From: Antedon mediterranea
Taxonomy: Eukaryota > Echinodermata > Crinoidea > Comatulida > Antedonidae
Length of the DNA stretch: 64,000 bases
Assembly (NCBI RefSeq): GCF_964355755.1
Contig: NC_092678.1
Location: 4,064,922 to 4,128,921, forward strand
Direction: 5' to 3'
In this document: positions 13,595 through 24,200 of the stretch, in pieces
How positions within the stretch are numbered: the first letter of the stretch is position 1
Layout: the number at the start of each line of letters is the position of its first letter
Notes under the pieces: model-generated
Databases searched by the model: none
Told to the model about the DNA's origin: nothing
What the model saw: the letters and a program-made list of their open reading frames with translations, nothing else
Made by a program: the position numbers and the translations under genes

Positions 13595-13785
13595 TTCAAA
13601 ATGTTTTTCCTTGATGTGATTTAAGAAAGAGGGCGCCATTATCAATATGCCTTATTTGATAATTTATTATCGTAGGATGAGATTGAAACAATGTCAAAAT
13701 GTTTTTCCTTGATGTGATTTAAGAAAGAGGGCGCCATTATCAATATGCCTTATTTGATGATTTAGGATGAGATTGAAACAATGTT
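13595..13785. repeat. Two-copy tandem duplication, about 98 bp unit
   Basis: The block CAAAATGTTTTTCCTTGATG followed by AAGAAAGAGGGCGCCATTAT occurs at 13597 and 13695. The first copy has about 14 extra bases near its end. The AGAGGGCGC core recurs upstream of both U1 genes. Confidence 0.9.
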
Positions 13786-13939
13786 ACGCTACCTACATAT
13801 GCAATTATTGAACTAAAATTTATATAAAACTTATTGATATAAAAAATAATGTTGCGAGCAGAAATACTGTAGTAATCTGGTAAAAAAAACGTTTCTGTTA
13901 ATTAAGGTACTACTGTACTAAATATTGACCGCAAGATCC

Positions 13940-14472
13940 TAGAAAGAGGGCGCTATTACTCATAAATATTCATGAAACATGTATTCGTTATCGTAAGGAT
14001 TAGATTGTTATTAACTGAAACGATATTCCACTACCTACATGTACGGGATATTGAACTTAGTTAATTGATGCTTGTATTCATATTTATGGAAAAATGAATG
14101 TTATAAGTAAAAATATTTACCTTTAAAAAATAAAATTCTGTTTTCTTGTAATCCGCACAAGACTTGAAAAGATAGCGATTTCTCATAAGTATTCATGATT
14201 TGTAACGTGATACGATCAAAAGATCTTGTAAAGAGGGCGCTCTTCCTCATAAATATTCATGATTTGTTTAAAAATAATTTTTAATATTGCCACCGATTTA
14301 AAGGTGTAAGTTAAAATAAATAAATCATGCAATAATAATGTAACGTTACTTAATATTTTATGTAATATGCGAACACTAATGTTATTAACAGAATATTTCA
14401 ACTAGTAACCTGATACGTTCAAAAGATATTGTAAAGAGTCCGCTATTACTCATAAATATTCATGATTTGTTG
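13940..14472. repeat. Reiterated AGAGGGCGC / CATAAATATTCATGA modules
   Basis: A module of the form AAAGAGGGCGCT, then about 8 bases, then CATAAATATTCATGA occurs at about 13942-13975, 14230-14266 and 14431-14470. A partial copy sits at 14182-14201. The same module recurs at 15696-15733, in front of the second U1 gene. Function is unknown: it could be a dispersed repeat or a shared upstream element. Confidence 0.8.
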
Positions 14473-14625
14473 AAAAATTATTTGAAATATTGTTTAAACT
14501 GTTATTTACTTAAAAAATATTGTAATAATTGAATATTTGTTTATTTACATTAGGCCTAATGTTTTTGTTTAGGCCTATGTAATAGTAATCCAAGAATTTA
14601 CCCAAAAAAATGTAATTTTAGGATT

Positions 14626-14692
14626 CCATTATGACACTAAAAATGTATGTAAAGTTTGTTGATATAGGTATTGTCCTGAACACGTGTTAAGC
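14626..14692 (+). promoter_or_regulatory. U1 proximal promoter, copy 1 (PSE region)
   Basis: The 67 bases before the RNA start are almost the same as those before copy 2, with the same spacing, while sequence further upstream diverges. Animal snRNA genes carry a proximal sequence element near -55. The conserved block CCATTATGACACTAAAAATG at the far end of this interval is the best candidate. The exact element cannot be fixed from two copies. Confidence 0.6.
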
Positions 14693-14858
14693 ATACTTAC
14701 CTGGCACAGGAGTGACTTTGATCAAGAAGGAAGTCCTCCCAGCGCGAGGCCATGGCATTGCACATTTACGCTGTGGTTGACCGTTGCGATTCCCTCAAAT
14801 GTAGGGAACTCGGGTGTAAAATTTATGGTAGCGGGGGACTGCGTTCGCGCTAACCCCC
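14693..14858 (+). ncRNA. U1: U1 spliceosomal snRNA, copy 1
   Basis: The 166-nt RNA starts with ATACTTACCTG, which base-pairs with 5' splice sites. Stem-loop I carries GATCAAGAAGG, the U1-70K-binding loop. Stem-loop II carries ATTGCAC, the U1A-binding loop. The Sm site AATTTATGG lies near the 3' end, followed by a last stem-loop GGGGGACTGCGTTCGCGC closing on CCCCC. These match animal U1 in order and spacing (human U1 is 164 nt). The sequence is identical to copy 2. A protein-like frame of 60 codons across this gene is an artefact. Confidence 0.98.
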
Positions 14859-14869
14859 AATTATGAACT

Positions 14870-14878
14870 AAAAGTAGA
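14870..14878 (+). terminator. snRNA 3' box, copy 1
   Basis: AAAAGTAGA fits the AAARNNAGA core of the animal snRNA 3' box, the Integrator-dependent 3'-end signal. It lies 12 bases after the last C of the RNA, and at the same distance in copy 2. Confidence 0.8.
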
Positions 14879-14880
14879 AT

Positions 14881-15552
14881 TGTAGTATAAACACATTATA
14901 ATTAATCTGATATTATGTGTTAGTATTTAGAACTTTGTAGTTTATGTTATTTGTATTTTTGTCTGTAAAATTGAAGCACCATTAACTGATAATGTGTGCC
15001 ACCGATATAAAGATGATTCCTATAAATATATACTGTATGGCTTTACGTCGCTCTACCCGTTATGCAACGTATAGAACTACGAAAGTACGTCTTTTATTCA
15101 CAGAATAATGTTGAGTATTCAGTATGGATAGTACAGTAGTATGCAATAATGTATAAAGGTTAAGAATAGAAATAGTGTTATTAAAGAGATTTAAAAAAAA
15201 CAACGAGAAAATGTATAGAAATTATGAATTAATCCTCACACTTAAAAAATATTTATTGAATAAAGGTGGTGGTTAACCACAAAAAATACACCCCTTAAAA
15301 ATTATACATATACAGTATATTCAGTAGGCCTACATAAAAAACTTTATTAAACATTTTCAATCCATACTGTACGATAGTTTTATCAATTACCTTTTTATTT
15401 TTGATATGTTTTTCTCCTTTTTTTAAAATTGATTTTTAGTTATACTGTACTCTCACATTGGGTGTGTAGATATTATACATTTATTTTCAAAATACAATGT
15501 TAGTTGTATTAATTATTTACTTTTACACACTCGCACCAGAGTGTTATTGACT
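14881..15552. other. Spacer between the U1 genes
   Basis: AT-rich spacer with no coding signal. A further degraded copy of the GCCACCGAT...AAAG motif is at about 14998, suggesting an older round of local duplication. Confidence 0.5.
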
Positions 15553-15872
15553 GCCACCGATTTAAAGGTGCAAGTTCAAATAGATAAATGATGCAATAAT
15601 AATGTAACGTTACTTAATATTTTATATAATACGCAAACACTAATGTCATTAGCAGAATATTTCATCTTGTAACGTGATACGATAAAACGATCTTGTAAAG
15701 AGGGCGCTCTTCCTCATAAATATTCATGATTTGTTTAAAAATATTTGAAATGTTGTTTAACTGTTTTTTCAGGAAAAATATTGTAACACTGTAATTGAAT
15801 TTTTGTTTACTAAGATTAATGTTTTGTTTTATGTAATACAAGAATGTACAAAAAAAGTGAAATGGTAGGATA

Positions 15873-15939
15873 CCATTATGACACTAAAAATGTATGTAAA
15901 GTTTTTTGACATAGGTATTGTCCTGAACACGTGTCAAGC
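15873..15939 (+). promoter_or_regulatory. U1 proximal promoter, copy 2 (PSE region)
   Basis: Near-identical to the 67 bases upstream of copy 1, with only a few substitutions and identical spacing to the RNA start. Retention of this block in both copies suggests both genes are transcribed. Confidence 0.6.
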
Positions 15940-16105
15940 ATACTTACCTGGCACAGGAGTGACTTTGATCAAGAAGGAAGTCCTCCCAGCGCGAGGCCAT
16001 GGCATTGCACATTTACGCTGTGGTTGACCGTTGCGATTCCCTCAAATGTAGGGAACTCGGGTGTAAAATTTATGGTAGCGGGGGACTGCGTTCGCGCTAA
16101 CCCCC
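15940..16105 (+). ncRNA. U1: U1 spliceosomal snRNA, copy 2
   Basis: Identical over 166 nt to the copy at 14693-14858, with all the same signatures: 5' ATACTTACCTG, the U1-70K and U1A loops, Sm site and terminal stem-loop. Flanking DNA has diverged more than the gene, so selection or gene conversion is keeping the two RNAs the same. Confidence 0.98.
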
Positions 16106-16116
16106 AATTATGAACT

Positions 16117-16125
16117 AAAAGTAGA
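16117..16125 (+). terminator. snRNA 3' box, copy 2
   Basis: AAAAGTAGA, 12 bases downstream of the RNA end, as in copy 1. Confidence 0.8.
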
Positions 16126-16791
16126 AAGTGAATCGTTTTTATATGGTTTTTTAGTAACTGTGTTGTTTTAATTTTGTATGGAAGCACCATCTACGCATGT
16201 GTGCCACTGTTAAAAAAAAATGTTGATTCAAATTCAGTAAATATTATATTTGTATAAATGCAGTATTTGTAATACATTACGATATAAATTGTCTAGAGAT
16301 GCATAGGCATGGGAAATTTACAAAATAGATAAAAATATATACATTTTTAGCTTTAGTTTTAAAGTTGTTACAAGTGTGCCATTTATTGGAATCTATATTC
16401 ATTCTATTTTGGCAAATCGCACCGTTAGGTATTGTCTGACGTGTGGCGATGTTGTAAGAGTTTAATTCAATAAAGGTATGCTTAATTCGAGGTGGAGGCC
16501 GTCGTGGTTCAACGAAGGTAGGCCTAATTTTTCTTAAAATCCCTCATATTAAAATGTCCACTTTGGTATGATAATGAATACTAACCAGGGAAAGTGACAT
16601 TAAATGTCCCTGTATCATTTCATATGTCTATACTTTATACAGTTGTACAGTATATAGGCCATGCCAAATTTCGTTTTTCTAATTGTTTTTTCCCTTTTAT
16701 ACAAATCATAGGAAGAATTTCTTTCCAAAAGGAATGAAGGAAAAATTACATTCTGAAATAGAAACTTGTGTTATACGTAACCAAATCTGAA

Positions 16792-16797
16792 TATAAA
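16792..16797 (+). promoter_or_regulatory. Candidate TATA box before a short first exon
   Basis: TATAAA lies about 67 bases before an ATG in good context. Transcription would be expected to start near 16822, giving a 5' UTR of roughly 36 bases. Confidence 0.35.
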
Positions 16798-16858
16798 GTA
16801 TTCCATCTGGATCAAATAGATTGGAACACACATGTGCTTTCTTTGTTTTTGTGTGACA

Positions 16859-16887
16859 ATGGCGACCAAGTACAATGATGCTTTAAG
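16859..16887 (+). CDS. Possible first coding exon of an unidentified gene
   Basis: The sequence reads ATG GCG ACC AAG TAC AAT GAT GCT TTA AG, then GTAAGT: Met-Ala-Thr-Lys-Tyr-Asn-Asp-Ala-Leu followed by a split codon. The start context (GACAATGG) is good, a TATA box lies upstream, and the donor is a perfect consensus. I could not find the next exon between here and 19.3 kb, so the gene is unidentified. It could be a chance combination of short signals. Confidence 0.35.
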
Positions 16888-17895
16888 GTAAGTGGTTTAA
16901 TAGTACAGGTTCTGTACTTTTATCAAACAATTAAAAATGCTCAGTTGGACTAATTTATTTATGATTATACTGTATTATGACTATTTATTTACTCTATTTA
17001 ACTAATTGAGGGTGAGAAAGAACCTGTGGTCTATTTATTTATTGGTTCTCTAAATACGTTATGTATATACAGTACTACTGTATACAAATATTTTTGGTAT
17101 TGATATATTTTTCGTCTGAGAGTGTACCACTATTATTTGTTCAATCGAAAGGTTTTAATACAAAAAAAATACACAAATACATACATTATTTTGAATCCTA
17201 AATGTAATTTAATTTTTGTCAATGTCAAATACTGTATAAACCAAGTGGAACATAAAAAACATTTAGAACATACTTTGGATGGTTTAAATAAATACTTGAA
17301 AACAAAAATATACATTTTATGAACATCCGAGCAGGATTATATGTACAGTAGGCTACATCTGTTTTACTAGAAAGCAACAAACTCGTAATTTGCACTGATG
17401 CTCTCGGGCATCATAGCTTCCGCCATCAACGGTAGTCATACTATAGTTGGTCAATGACCATATCTTGAGTACGCCCTCTAGCCAATCTAAATAAACTCAT
17501 TGGAAGGATTGGGAACGCATGTTTTTGGTATATGCGTATATGTTGGTTACGCTCTTGCTTTGCATAACACGTTTTTCATGTGTAATCGAAGTCTAGGCCA
17601 TTTAGTTGCCAACAACAGTTACAGTTTATTCGATTATGATAATTGCCTACACATTGACACACAACAACTGTACTTTATAAATACTGTACTTTGATAATCA
17701 AGTTACAAAATAAAAATAAAATGTTCTTATGAAATAAGATAATAATTATCTATTTCTAGCAACACGCATACAATATTATTTTCACCAATTCACCGTCTTT
17801 AATTGTAAACAGGCCAATTACATTAACATTGGCGTTATATGTTACGTAACGATGTTTTAAGTTGATGTTCTCGCACAAACGTTGATCTATGTGAA

Positions 17896-18067
17896 GCTTG
17901 GTTCCCACTAGAACGTAACGCATGGACGTAAACGCAACGCAAGCGTTTTAACCAATGACAAGCGAAGTTATAGACAGTTTAGCAATCACAAGCGAATAAG
18001 CCATCGCTTGTGATGGGTCAATTCACTTGCGTTACGCCCTTGTGTTGCGTCGCTAGTGGGAACCAGT
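17896..18067. mobile_element. MITE-like element, family A (full-length)
   Basis: Terminal inverted repeats CTTGGTTCCCACTAG (left) and CTAGTGGGAACCAG (right) bound about 170 bp with no coding capacity. Subterminal parts also pair: AACGCAACGCAAGCG on the left against the CTTGCGTTACG / TTGCGTC blocks on the right. Relatives occur at 30008-30113, 42424-42527 and 58562-58671. The transposase source is not in the window. Confidence 0.8.
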
Positions 18068-19314
18068 ACGCTTAATCAACGGGTTCTTGCCGCATGTGTT
18101 AACTTCCTCTATTCATTACCATTACAAGTCACTTTCAATGTCTTCCCTTGCATTTAAACACTTCTTTAACCCCATTAAGTTGAATTTCATTCTTTTGCAA
18201 TTAAAGCCCATGACAGTCTGTAATGTTTGAGTTTGTATTTAAGAGTAGTCATTTATAAATGCCTTGATATTTGTTCCATTGATAATATACTTTCAAAATG
18301 TCTATTTGTATATGTGATACCTTTTGCATACTCTTTAATTATGAATAAATGGATCAGGTCGTCTCCCTTCCCCATTTATATACAACTCGTTAACACACTC
18401 AACTATTTCGCTTTTTTTTGATATGTTTGAATTTTGTTTCATTTGTCGTCGGGAATATAACACATAGTGCAATTTGGATTAACGTGTAGCCTACATTCCT
18501 GTCTAGAATAGCTGGTCTAAGTATATCATTAGATGGTTGGCATACTTGTAATGCTACTACTGATTTCTACAAATAGTTTGAGTTTTTTTTAGAACTACAA
18601 TATTAACTAATGGTGTAATAATAGTTAATTCAGTTTTTTCAGTAATTTAATTTTGGGATCAATTCCGTTTTTAATATGGTAACTTGTCTATAGATCTCAC
18701 GGATGTTAGGCCCATTTTAATCTATAAATGCCATATGGTGTAGGCCCTACGTGTACGCTCAATTGTCACGGAGGTACAATGCTATTCGGTGGGATGACAT
18801 GAAGAACTACGTTATAATGTAGTAGTTATATTCTATGACCTAATATCTTATTTTAATTTTATTTATGGTCAATTATGTTTAATTCTAATATGATTTAGAC
18901 TTTTTCTTAACATCAATAGTATAAAAGAGACAAATACATACAAATAGATAGAAAAGTATAGCAATACCATAATACATTGCAGTAGTTGTTTCTCTTTTGA
19001 GCATACATAAATACTCAAAATTAACTTAGTCTTATAGACCTTCCTAATAAATGTCAGGGTAAAACAATTGCTATTTTTAATATTTCTCTGTCCATCGATG
19101 TACCAGTCTGTCTATTGGTCCACTGTCTTTATGTCATGTCCTGTTCGCACGTTAGTCTGCCTGCCAATTATTGGTACCGTAATGTTGTAGGATTGATCTA
19201 TTAATCTTCGTCTATTATTATAATTTAGCAACGCCTTGTCAATCTGTAATGTCAAAATAATATCCAACCAAAGTCTAATCTGTCCGTTTGTTTGTCAGTC
19301 AAACAGCAACATCA
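18068..19314. other. Non-coding, 3' side of the histamine-type receptor
   Basis: No exon recognised. TTTATT near 18858 could be a minus-strand polyadenylation signal for the receptor gene, implying a 3' UTR of about 450 bases; this is inference. Confidence 0.45.
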
Positions 19315-21207
19315 TCAGCGGTCGACAGTCGCCGTGTTTATAGATGGGGACTTATTTAATCTTAACATTCGTTTAAACGCAATTCTAAAGTTATTGTTAC
19401 ATAGTGGATATATAAACGGATTCATTGCGGAGTTTATATAGCCTAACCAAATGGTGGAATAATAAAAATGTTCATTAACACAGTTTTCACAGAATGGAAC
19501 GATCATAAAAACAACAAAATACGGTAACCAGCAAATAACAAAACATCCAACAATGGCTCCTAGTTGCTTCAAAGCTTTCTTTTCCTTGCTCAATGAAAAT
19601 CGTTTTATCTTCCCGAGAGTTTCACCAGCAATCCCGGTTTGTAGACTCATCCCTATTTTCCTGGATAGTGACGCAGTTCTGGAAAATCCCGAACCGGCGT
19701 CTCCGTTAGAGCGTGGCACTAAAGATGGCCTACCCTGAATGTGTTTTTGCCGTGGGAACGAAGCCGATTTGGATTTCATACATTGTAACATTACGCTATT
19801 ATGATTTTGAATACTAATCGCTTCCTCGTTCTCTTTGACGGTTTGCAACGCCATGTACGAAGACGCTTCGAACTGTTGGCTGCTGACAGTCCGACGTACC
19901 CGCCGTTTTTTGGGCGGGACTTTTGATTGCGTTTGTTGGCTCGTGTTTGTTTCTTCTTTCTTTGCATCCGTTGAAACGTACGTGTTATTGGTAAATTCCG
20001 GTGGTATATATTCCAAATTACTTGTACATCGTCGTAAGTGTAATTTCGGGGATGACAATCCATTTTGTAAAAATTGTTTTTCGTTTATGTTTTCATTGTC
20101 TGCTTCTGCACTGAGTTTTGACGTCATTTCTGATAAATCCATTTCAAAATTACTGTTTGAATCGACCTGATATCCATTCTCTTTTAAGTCATCATCATCT
20201 TCGATTTCTATTTCTGTCGATGTATGTCCCACGTGTTTCAATTTCAGTAATTCCTCTAATTGTTCACAGCCGTTGTGGTTTGGTCGGTTGATGGCGTTAT
20301 TTTTCTTAGGAGTGTCGTTACAAATTGTCCCTTCTTTACTTGTACTCAGTGACTCGTATTCATAATCGAATTCGTCTCCAAATGATCCGCCCTGTGCGCT
20401 TGTTAAATCCAATTGTTGCGTAACAATACGTGCTTCTTCATCAATGCTTTTCTTTTTAAATCCATATGTTTTTCTTCCAACTGCTAACTCACTTCGTCTC
20501 CTAATCTCCCAATATATTCGTATGTATATATAGATCATAATAAACAGTGGGATGTAGAAATTGAACGCCGCAGTGATTATCTTAAAAATGAGATTGTTAT
20601 AAAATTCAGTCTCGCATGTATCGCTAGCAATACTTCGCTGTCCATCCAGAAAAACTAAATGCCAAAATAAAATCGGTATAATCCACAAAGATGAAAAAAT
20701 CCAAACAAATGATATCATGACGGAAGCCCGTTTTACCGTTCTTTTTCGAATATATCGTAACGGTGACGTAATTGACCAATAGCGGTCTAAACTTAGTATA
20801 AATAAATTAAAGATAGACGCTGTGCTACAGACATAATCAACCGATAACCACGCTTGACATACGGGTATTCCTAGGATCCATTTATCGCTAACAAATAGAA
20901 ACATACTTAATGGCGTTACGATCATTCCTATCAACATGTCTGCCACTGCAAGACTCATTATAAAATAGTTACTGACTGTCTGTAAACGCTTTTCAGTTCT
21001 GATTGCGTGTATCACTAACGCGTTACCGATAAATGTTACAATACTGACGCATACCATAAACGTTGCGACCGGTATTACTATTGTTAAGGACATAGTAGTA
21101 GCGTCATTATCATTTGTAGTTGATGAGTTTGTACCGCTAGTTTCAATAGTTGCATCTCGTTGAACCGGATGTGAAAATTGCATTTGCGAAGAAAGTTGTT
21201 GATCCAT
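19315..21207 (-). CDS. Histamine H1-like G protein-coupled receptor
   Basis: A single coding exon of 630 aa for a class A aminergic receptor; the closest family I recognise is histamine H1. Start is the ATG at 21205-21207; the open frame extends 9 bases further to a TTG that abuts a splice acceptor (TTTTTTGTTAG), so a non-coding exon should precede it. Landmarks are N-glycosylation sequon Asn27, TM1 GN motif, Asp124 (3.32, amine anchor), DRY 141-143, a Cys117-Cys198 disulfide pair, the TM5 set Lys209/Thr212/Asn216, and CWLPYFVVF at 559-567 with Trp560, Tyr563, Phe564 and Phe567. NPFIY is at 596-600. The third loop is long (about 240-545), Ser/Thr-rich with basic clusters. All H1 histamine contacts listed are kept. 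Expected coupling is Gq, by family. A muscarinic receptor is less likely, because the TM5 and CETEFY segments match H1. Confidence 0.93.
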   Translation of the reverse strand: MDQQLSSQMQFSHPVQRDATIETSGTNSSTTNDNDATTMSLTIVIPVATFMVCVSIVTFIGNALVIHAIRTEKRLQTVSNYFIMSLAVADMLIGMIVTPLSMFLFVSDKWILGIPVCQAWLSVDYVCSTASIFNLFILSLDRYWSITSPLRYIRKRTVKRASVMISFVWIFSSLWIIPILFWHLVFLDGQRSIASDTCETEFYNNLIFKIITAAFNFYIPLFIMIYIYIRIYWEIRRRSELAVGRKTYGFKKKSIDEEARIVTQQLDLTSAQGGSFGDEFDYEYESLSTSKEGTICNDTPKKNNAINRPNHNGCEQLEELLKLKHVGHTSTEIEIEDDDDLKENGYQVDSNSNFEMDLSEMTSKLSAEADNENINEKQFLQNGLSSPKLHLRRCTSNLEYIPPEFTNNTYVSTDAKKEETNTSQQTQSKVPPKKRRVRRTVSSQQFEASSYMALQTVKENEEAISIQNHNSVMLQCMKSKSASFPRQKHIQGRPSLVPRSNGDAGSGFSRTASLSRKIGMSLQTGIAGETLGKIKRFSLSKEKKALKQLGAIVGCFVICWLPYFVVFMIVPFCENCVNEHFYYSTIWLGYINSAMNPFIYPLCNNNFRIAFKRMLRLNKSPSINTATVDR

Positions 21208-24200
21208 TATATCCAACTAACAAAAAATCGTTAGAGCATCGCACCTTTCAACATCTGAAATCTGGAGAAAAGGAAAACTACATTAGGAAACATCTACATA
21301 ATGTGAAACCAACAAGCTGTAAAAACATAAAAGTCAAAAATTAAATTAATAATTTATATTACAGTATTAATAATTTATGTTTAATTTACGATCTTTCTAA
21401 TTTTGTTAACGCAACTGAAATCAAATCTGATATTTTATGAAACATTTAAAGGCAATCATCCGATAGATCACCACCTGTACGCAATTGATGCTTCCTTGCT
21501 AAAAATATACAGTAAGCATCACGCACTAAGCGCAGTAAAACACATTTGAATAGGGCTATACGCCTAAAAAAATATTTGGAAACACAGAAGTTGATGCAAA
21601 CACGTATATGTTGCCTCGTGGCTGGTAGCTTCGCCAGCTTTGAGCGACATTGGTAGACGTCTTTTTTGACAAATTGGTAATATATTTTTTTAATGGCAGC
21701 CGTGGCTTAAAGCAATTAATAATCCTATCGAAGGCTTTGCTATTTTCTAATTCGTTTGTATTAGCAGCTAAAAAATGCTGATTTTTACCATACATAATTT
21801 GTATACTTCATCATTAGCAAGAAAAGTGATACTGCGCATCGTAACTGATTTCATTTTCTGCACGCAGCTGCAATGCGTATGCAAGTGATAGTTAATTTTG
21901 TTGATTTATACATTGATTAAAAACAATCCTTTCAAATAACGATTAAAATAACATGTATGTATGTTAGTAGTCATAAATTTGATAATCATCCCTCCAAGTA
22001 ACACCTTTTTGGCACAACCAAGGGTCCGAGTTTGTCTCATATCCATGTCACAAGGGTGTGGAGAGAGTAGTTCTTTGTTAAAAAATTTCTATTTATCATA
22101 CATTCCAATAATTATCGATCTATAGTTTCCCCTATGCTTCATAATTTTTGGGATTTTATTTGTGTTACACGAGCTTGTTGAAAATAAGCACTTTCTTATC
22201 AGTGGGGGATAGTTCAAATTACACAGTAAAATCTCTATTCTTTTGTACACAAATTTTGTAGAGAGGCATTTTAAAAAGCTATGAAAAATAAACGCTGTGG
22301 TAAAAAATGTTATCAGATGACTAAATATAGGTAATATAACTTGAATTTTACATTTCTGGTATTTTTATTCAACTTCAGATTTTTATTTTCATGATATAGC
22401 AAAAATTATCCACCATATATCCACCATCTTTTTTTCACCTTCTAGGGAGTAACTACCTAACTACTGAAAAACGTCTTCCTGGTTTTTATGACAGAATTTT
22501 GCAAAATTTTGTATTTGACCAGGAAAATTCATGTTTTTTCGTCATGATTTCTGTTACAAATATTTTATTTATGTACAATTAGCCAGATACTATACTTAAA
22601 ATTCATGCCTGTACCTGAGCTTTAACATAACAATTCGTAAAATAATTTCAATTCAAAATTTTGATTTATTAGACAGTAGGCTACATTAAGTATTGCATAA
22701 CCTTCAAAATAATTTGTATTAACTATAATACATGTTTAATATGTAAAACAAAATCCACGGTCATTTTAACGACAATGATGACTTGGCCTTTAGATAGTAA
22801 TTATTCATTTCAAGTGGAAAACGTCACGAACACATTTGTTAACGACCAAAAAATGTTCATCTATAATTAATATAATAAAAAATTATACCTTATTTTCAAA
22901 TCAAAATAGTTTTTAAATGTCTTGCAAATGTATAAACCGTCGAATAATACACTTATAGTACCTAACCTTTAGGCCTACGAGATAGAAACGGTTCCATTGT
23001 CAAGAGCTTGAACAAATATTCAGATACCTTTCGAATGAGAGGAGAGAATCGTAGAATATGTTCAAGATTCCTTGAGTTCTGTCCTCCCACTCCACAGTGT
23101 ACATTATTTTTCGGTTCAGACGATGTTACCCGAGGCTTCGCGAAAACGTGCACCCATCTTGAAAATGGAAGAGTGTCAATATCTCTTCTATCAAATGCTA
23201 ATCGACTTCTGAAACGTGCTCTGATTTTCTAAGAAAATGAGATGAAAGATCACGTTCGACTAACATAAATGAACCCAGTAATAGTACCAAATCATAATTG
23301 ACCAGGTATATGTGATGTGAATACTTCGTATACCATTTCAGGACGTATTCATTTGTGCATACATATATATATATATAATATATTCAAGATTGTTTCTAAT
23401 CAAACACAACATTTTTACTATCATTGAATACTTTTATGTAAATTAGGTTAGATTTATCATATCCCGTGTACATGTAATGCATGTTATTTCAGCAGTCTTT
23501 TTAAAATTTGCTCGACACCATAGAAATGATTTCGGAACAAATGCGAACGCAAGTGTCGTTAAGCGCAACGTGGCTCAAATCTCGGCATGGTGTAAACACA
23601 GCTTTACCTATATACTTTTTGTACATGGTGTAAAGTTGGGGATTATTTACTTTAATATATACGCCCCTTGGAGACACGATCTGTGTAATGTGCCTCTATC
23701 GTAACATTGTAGAAACCGTAGGTCTAGAAGATGTTTGACCTGTTGAACTAGTGATATTAATTTCTCGCCAATGTAATTGATATCAGGTATTTTTATACAC
23801 AGTGTTCATATTTCAGATCGAGTCCATGTTTCACCGGTGGACCAAATCCATATGTTGATATTCTTAGACCTCAGCAGTATAGGAATTTAATTAAACTGAA
23901 CCATATCCATATATCCAAGACAAACCACACGTTAATTTACCCGTAACAACGCTGTATAGGAAATTAAGGAAGATATAGTTTTGACCCACGCATGTTGTCG
24001 AGCATCCATGGAGAAAAAACTGTGCATGTTGAAAAAAATACTTAAATAATTATACTTCTTATTTTGTCGTTTCATATTTTCTCCTTGCTGTGATTTATAT
24101 TTAGAATAGACTAATCTTTGCGTATTATGGTATTACAGTGTTAATTACGAAACGAAAACGCCATTTGTAATATAATAAGCGTAATTTAAGTGACGTGCAC

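Larger units (their letters stand above)
14289..16215. repeat. Tandem duplication carrying the U1 genes, about 1.25 kb unit
   Basis: Unit 1 (14289-15552) and unit 2 (15553 to about 16215, shorter) both begin with GCCACCGATTTAAAGGTG, pass through the shared block GTAACGTTACTTAATATTTT, and contain one U1 gene each. Downstream of each U1 gene lies GAAGCACCAT followed by TGTGTGCCAC, so the duplication extends beyond the gene. Flanks differ by substitutions and indels while the RNA-coding parts are identical. Confidence 0.88.

Noticed and set aside
14684-14866. 60-codon ORF, with a near-identical one at 15931-16113
   Set aside because: Both lie over U1 snRNA genes; the conservation is that of the RNA.
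17122-17322. Overlapping ORFs on both strands
   Set aside because: AT-rich low-complexity frames with no domain, start context or splice structure.
19835-20170. 111-codon plus-strand ORF
   Set aside because: Antisense shadow of the receptor's third intracellular loop.
22962-23232. Opposed ORFs in a locally GC-richer block
   Set aside because: No recognisable domain in either frame and no pair of good splice sites. An extra 5' UTR exon of the receptor remains possible but is unsupported.
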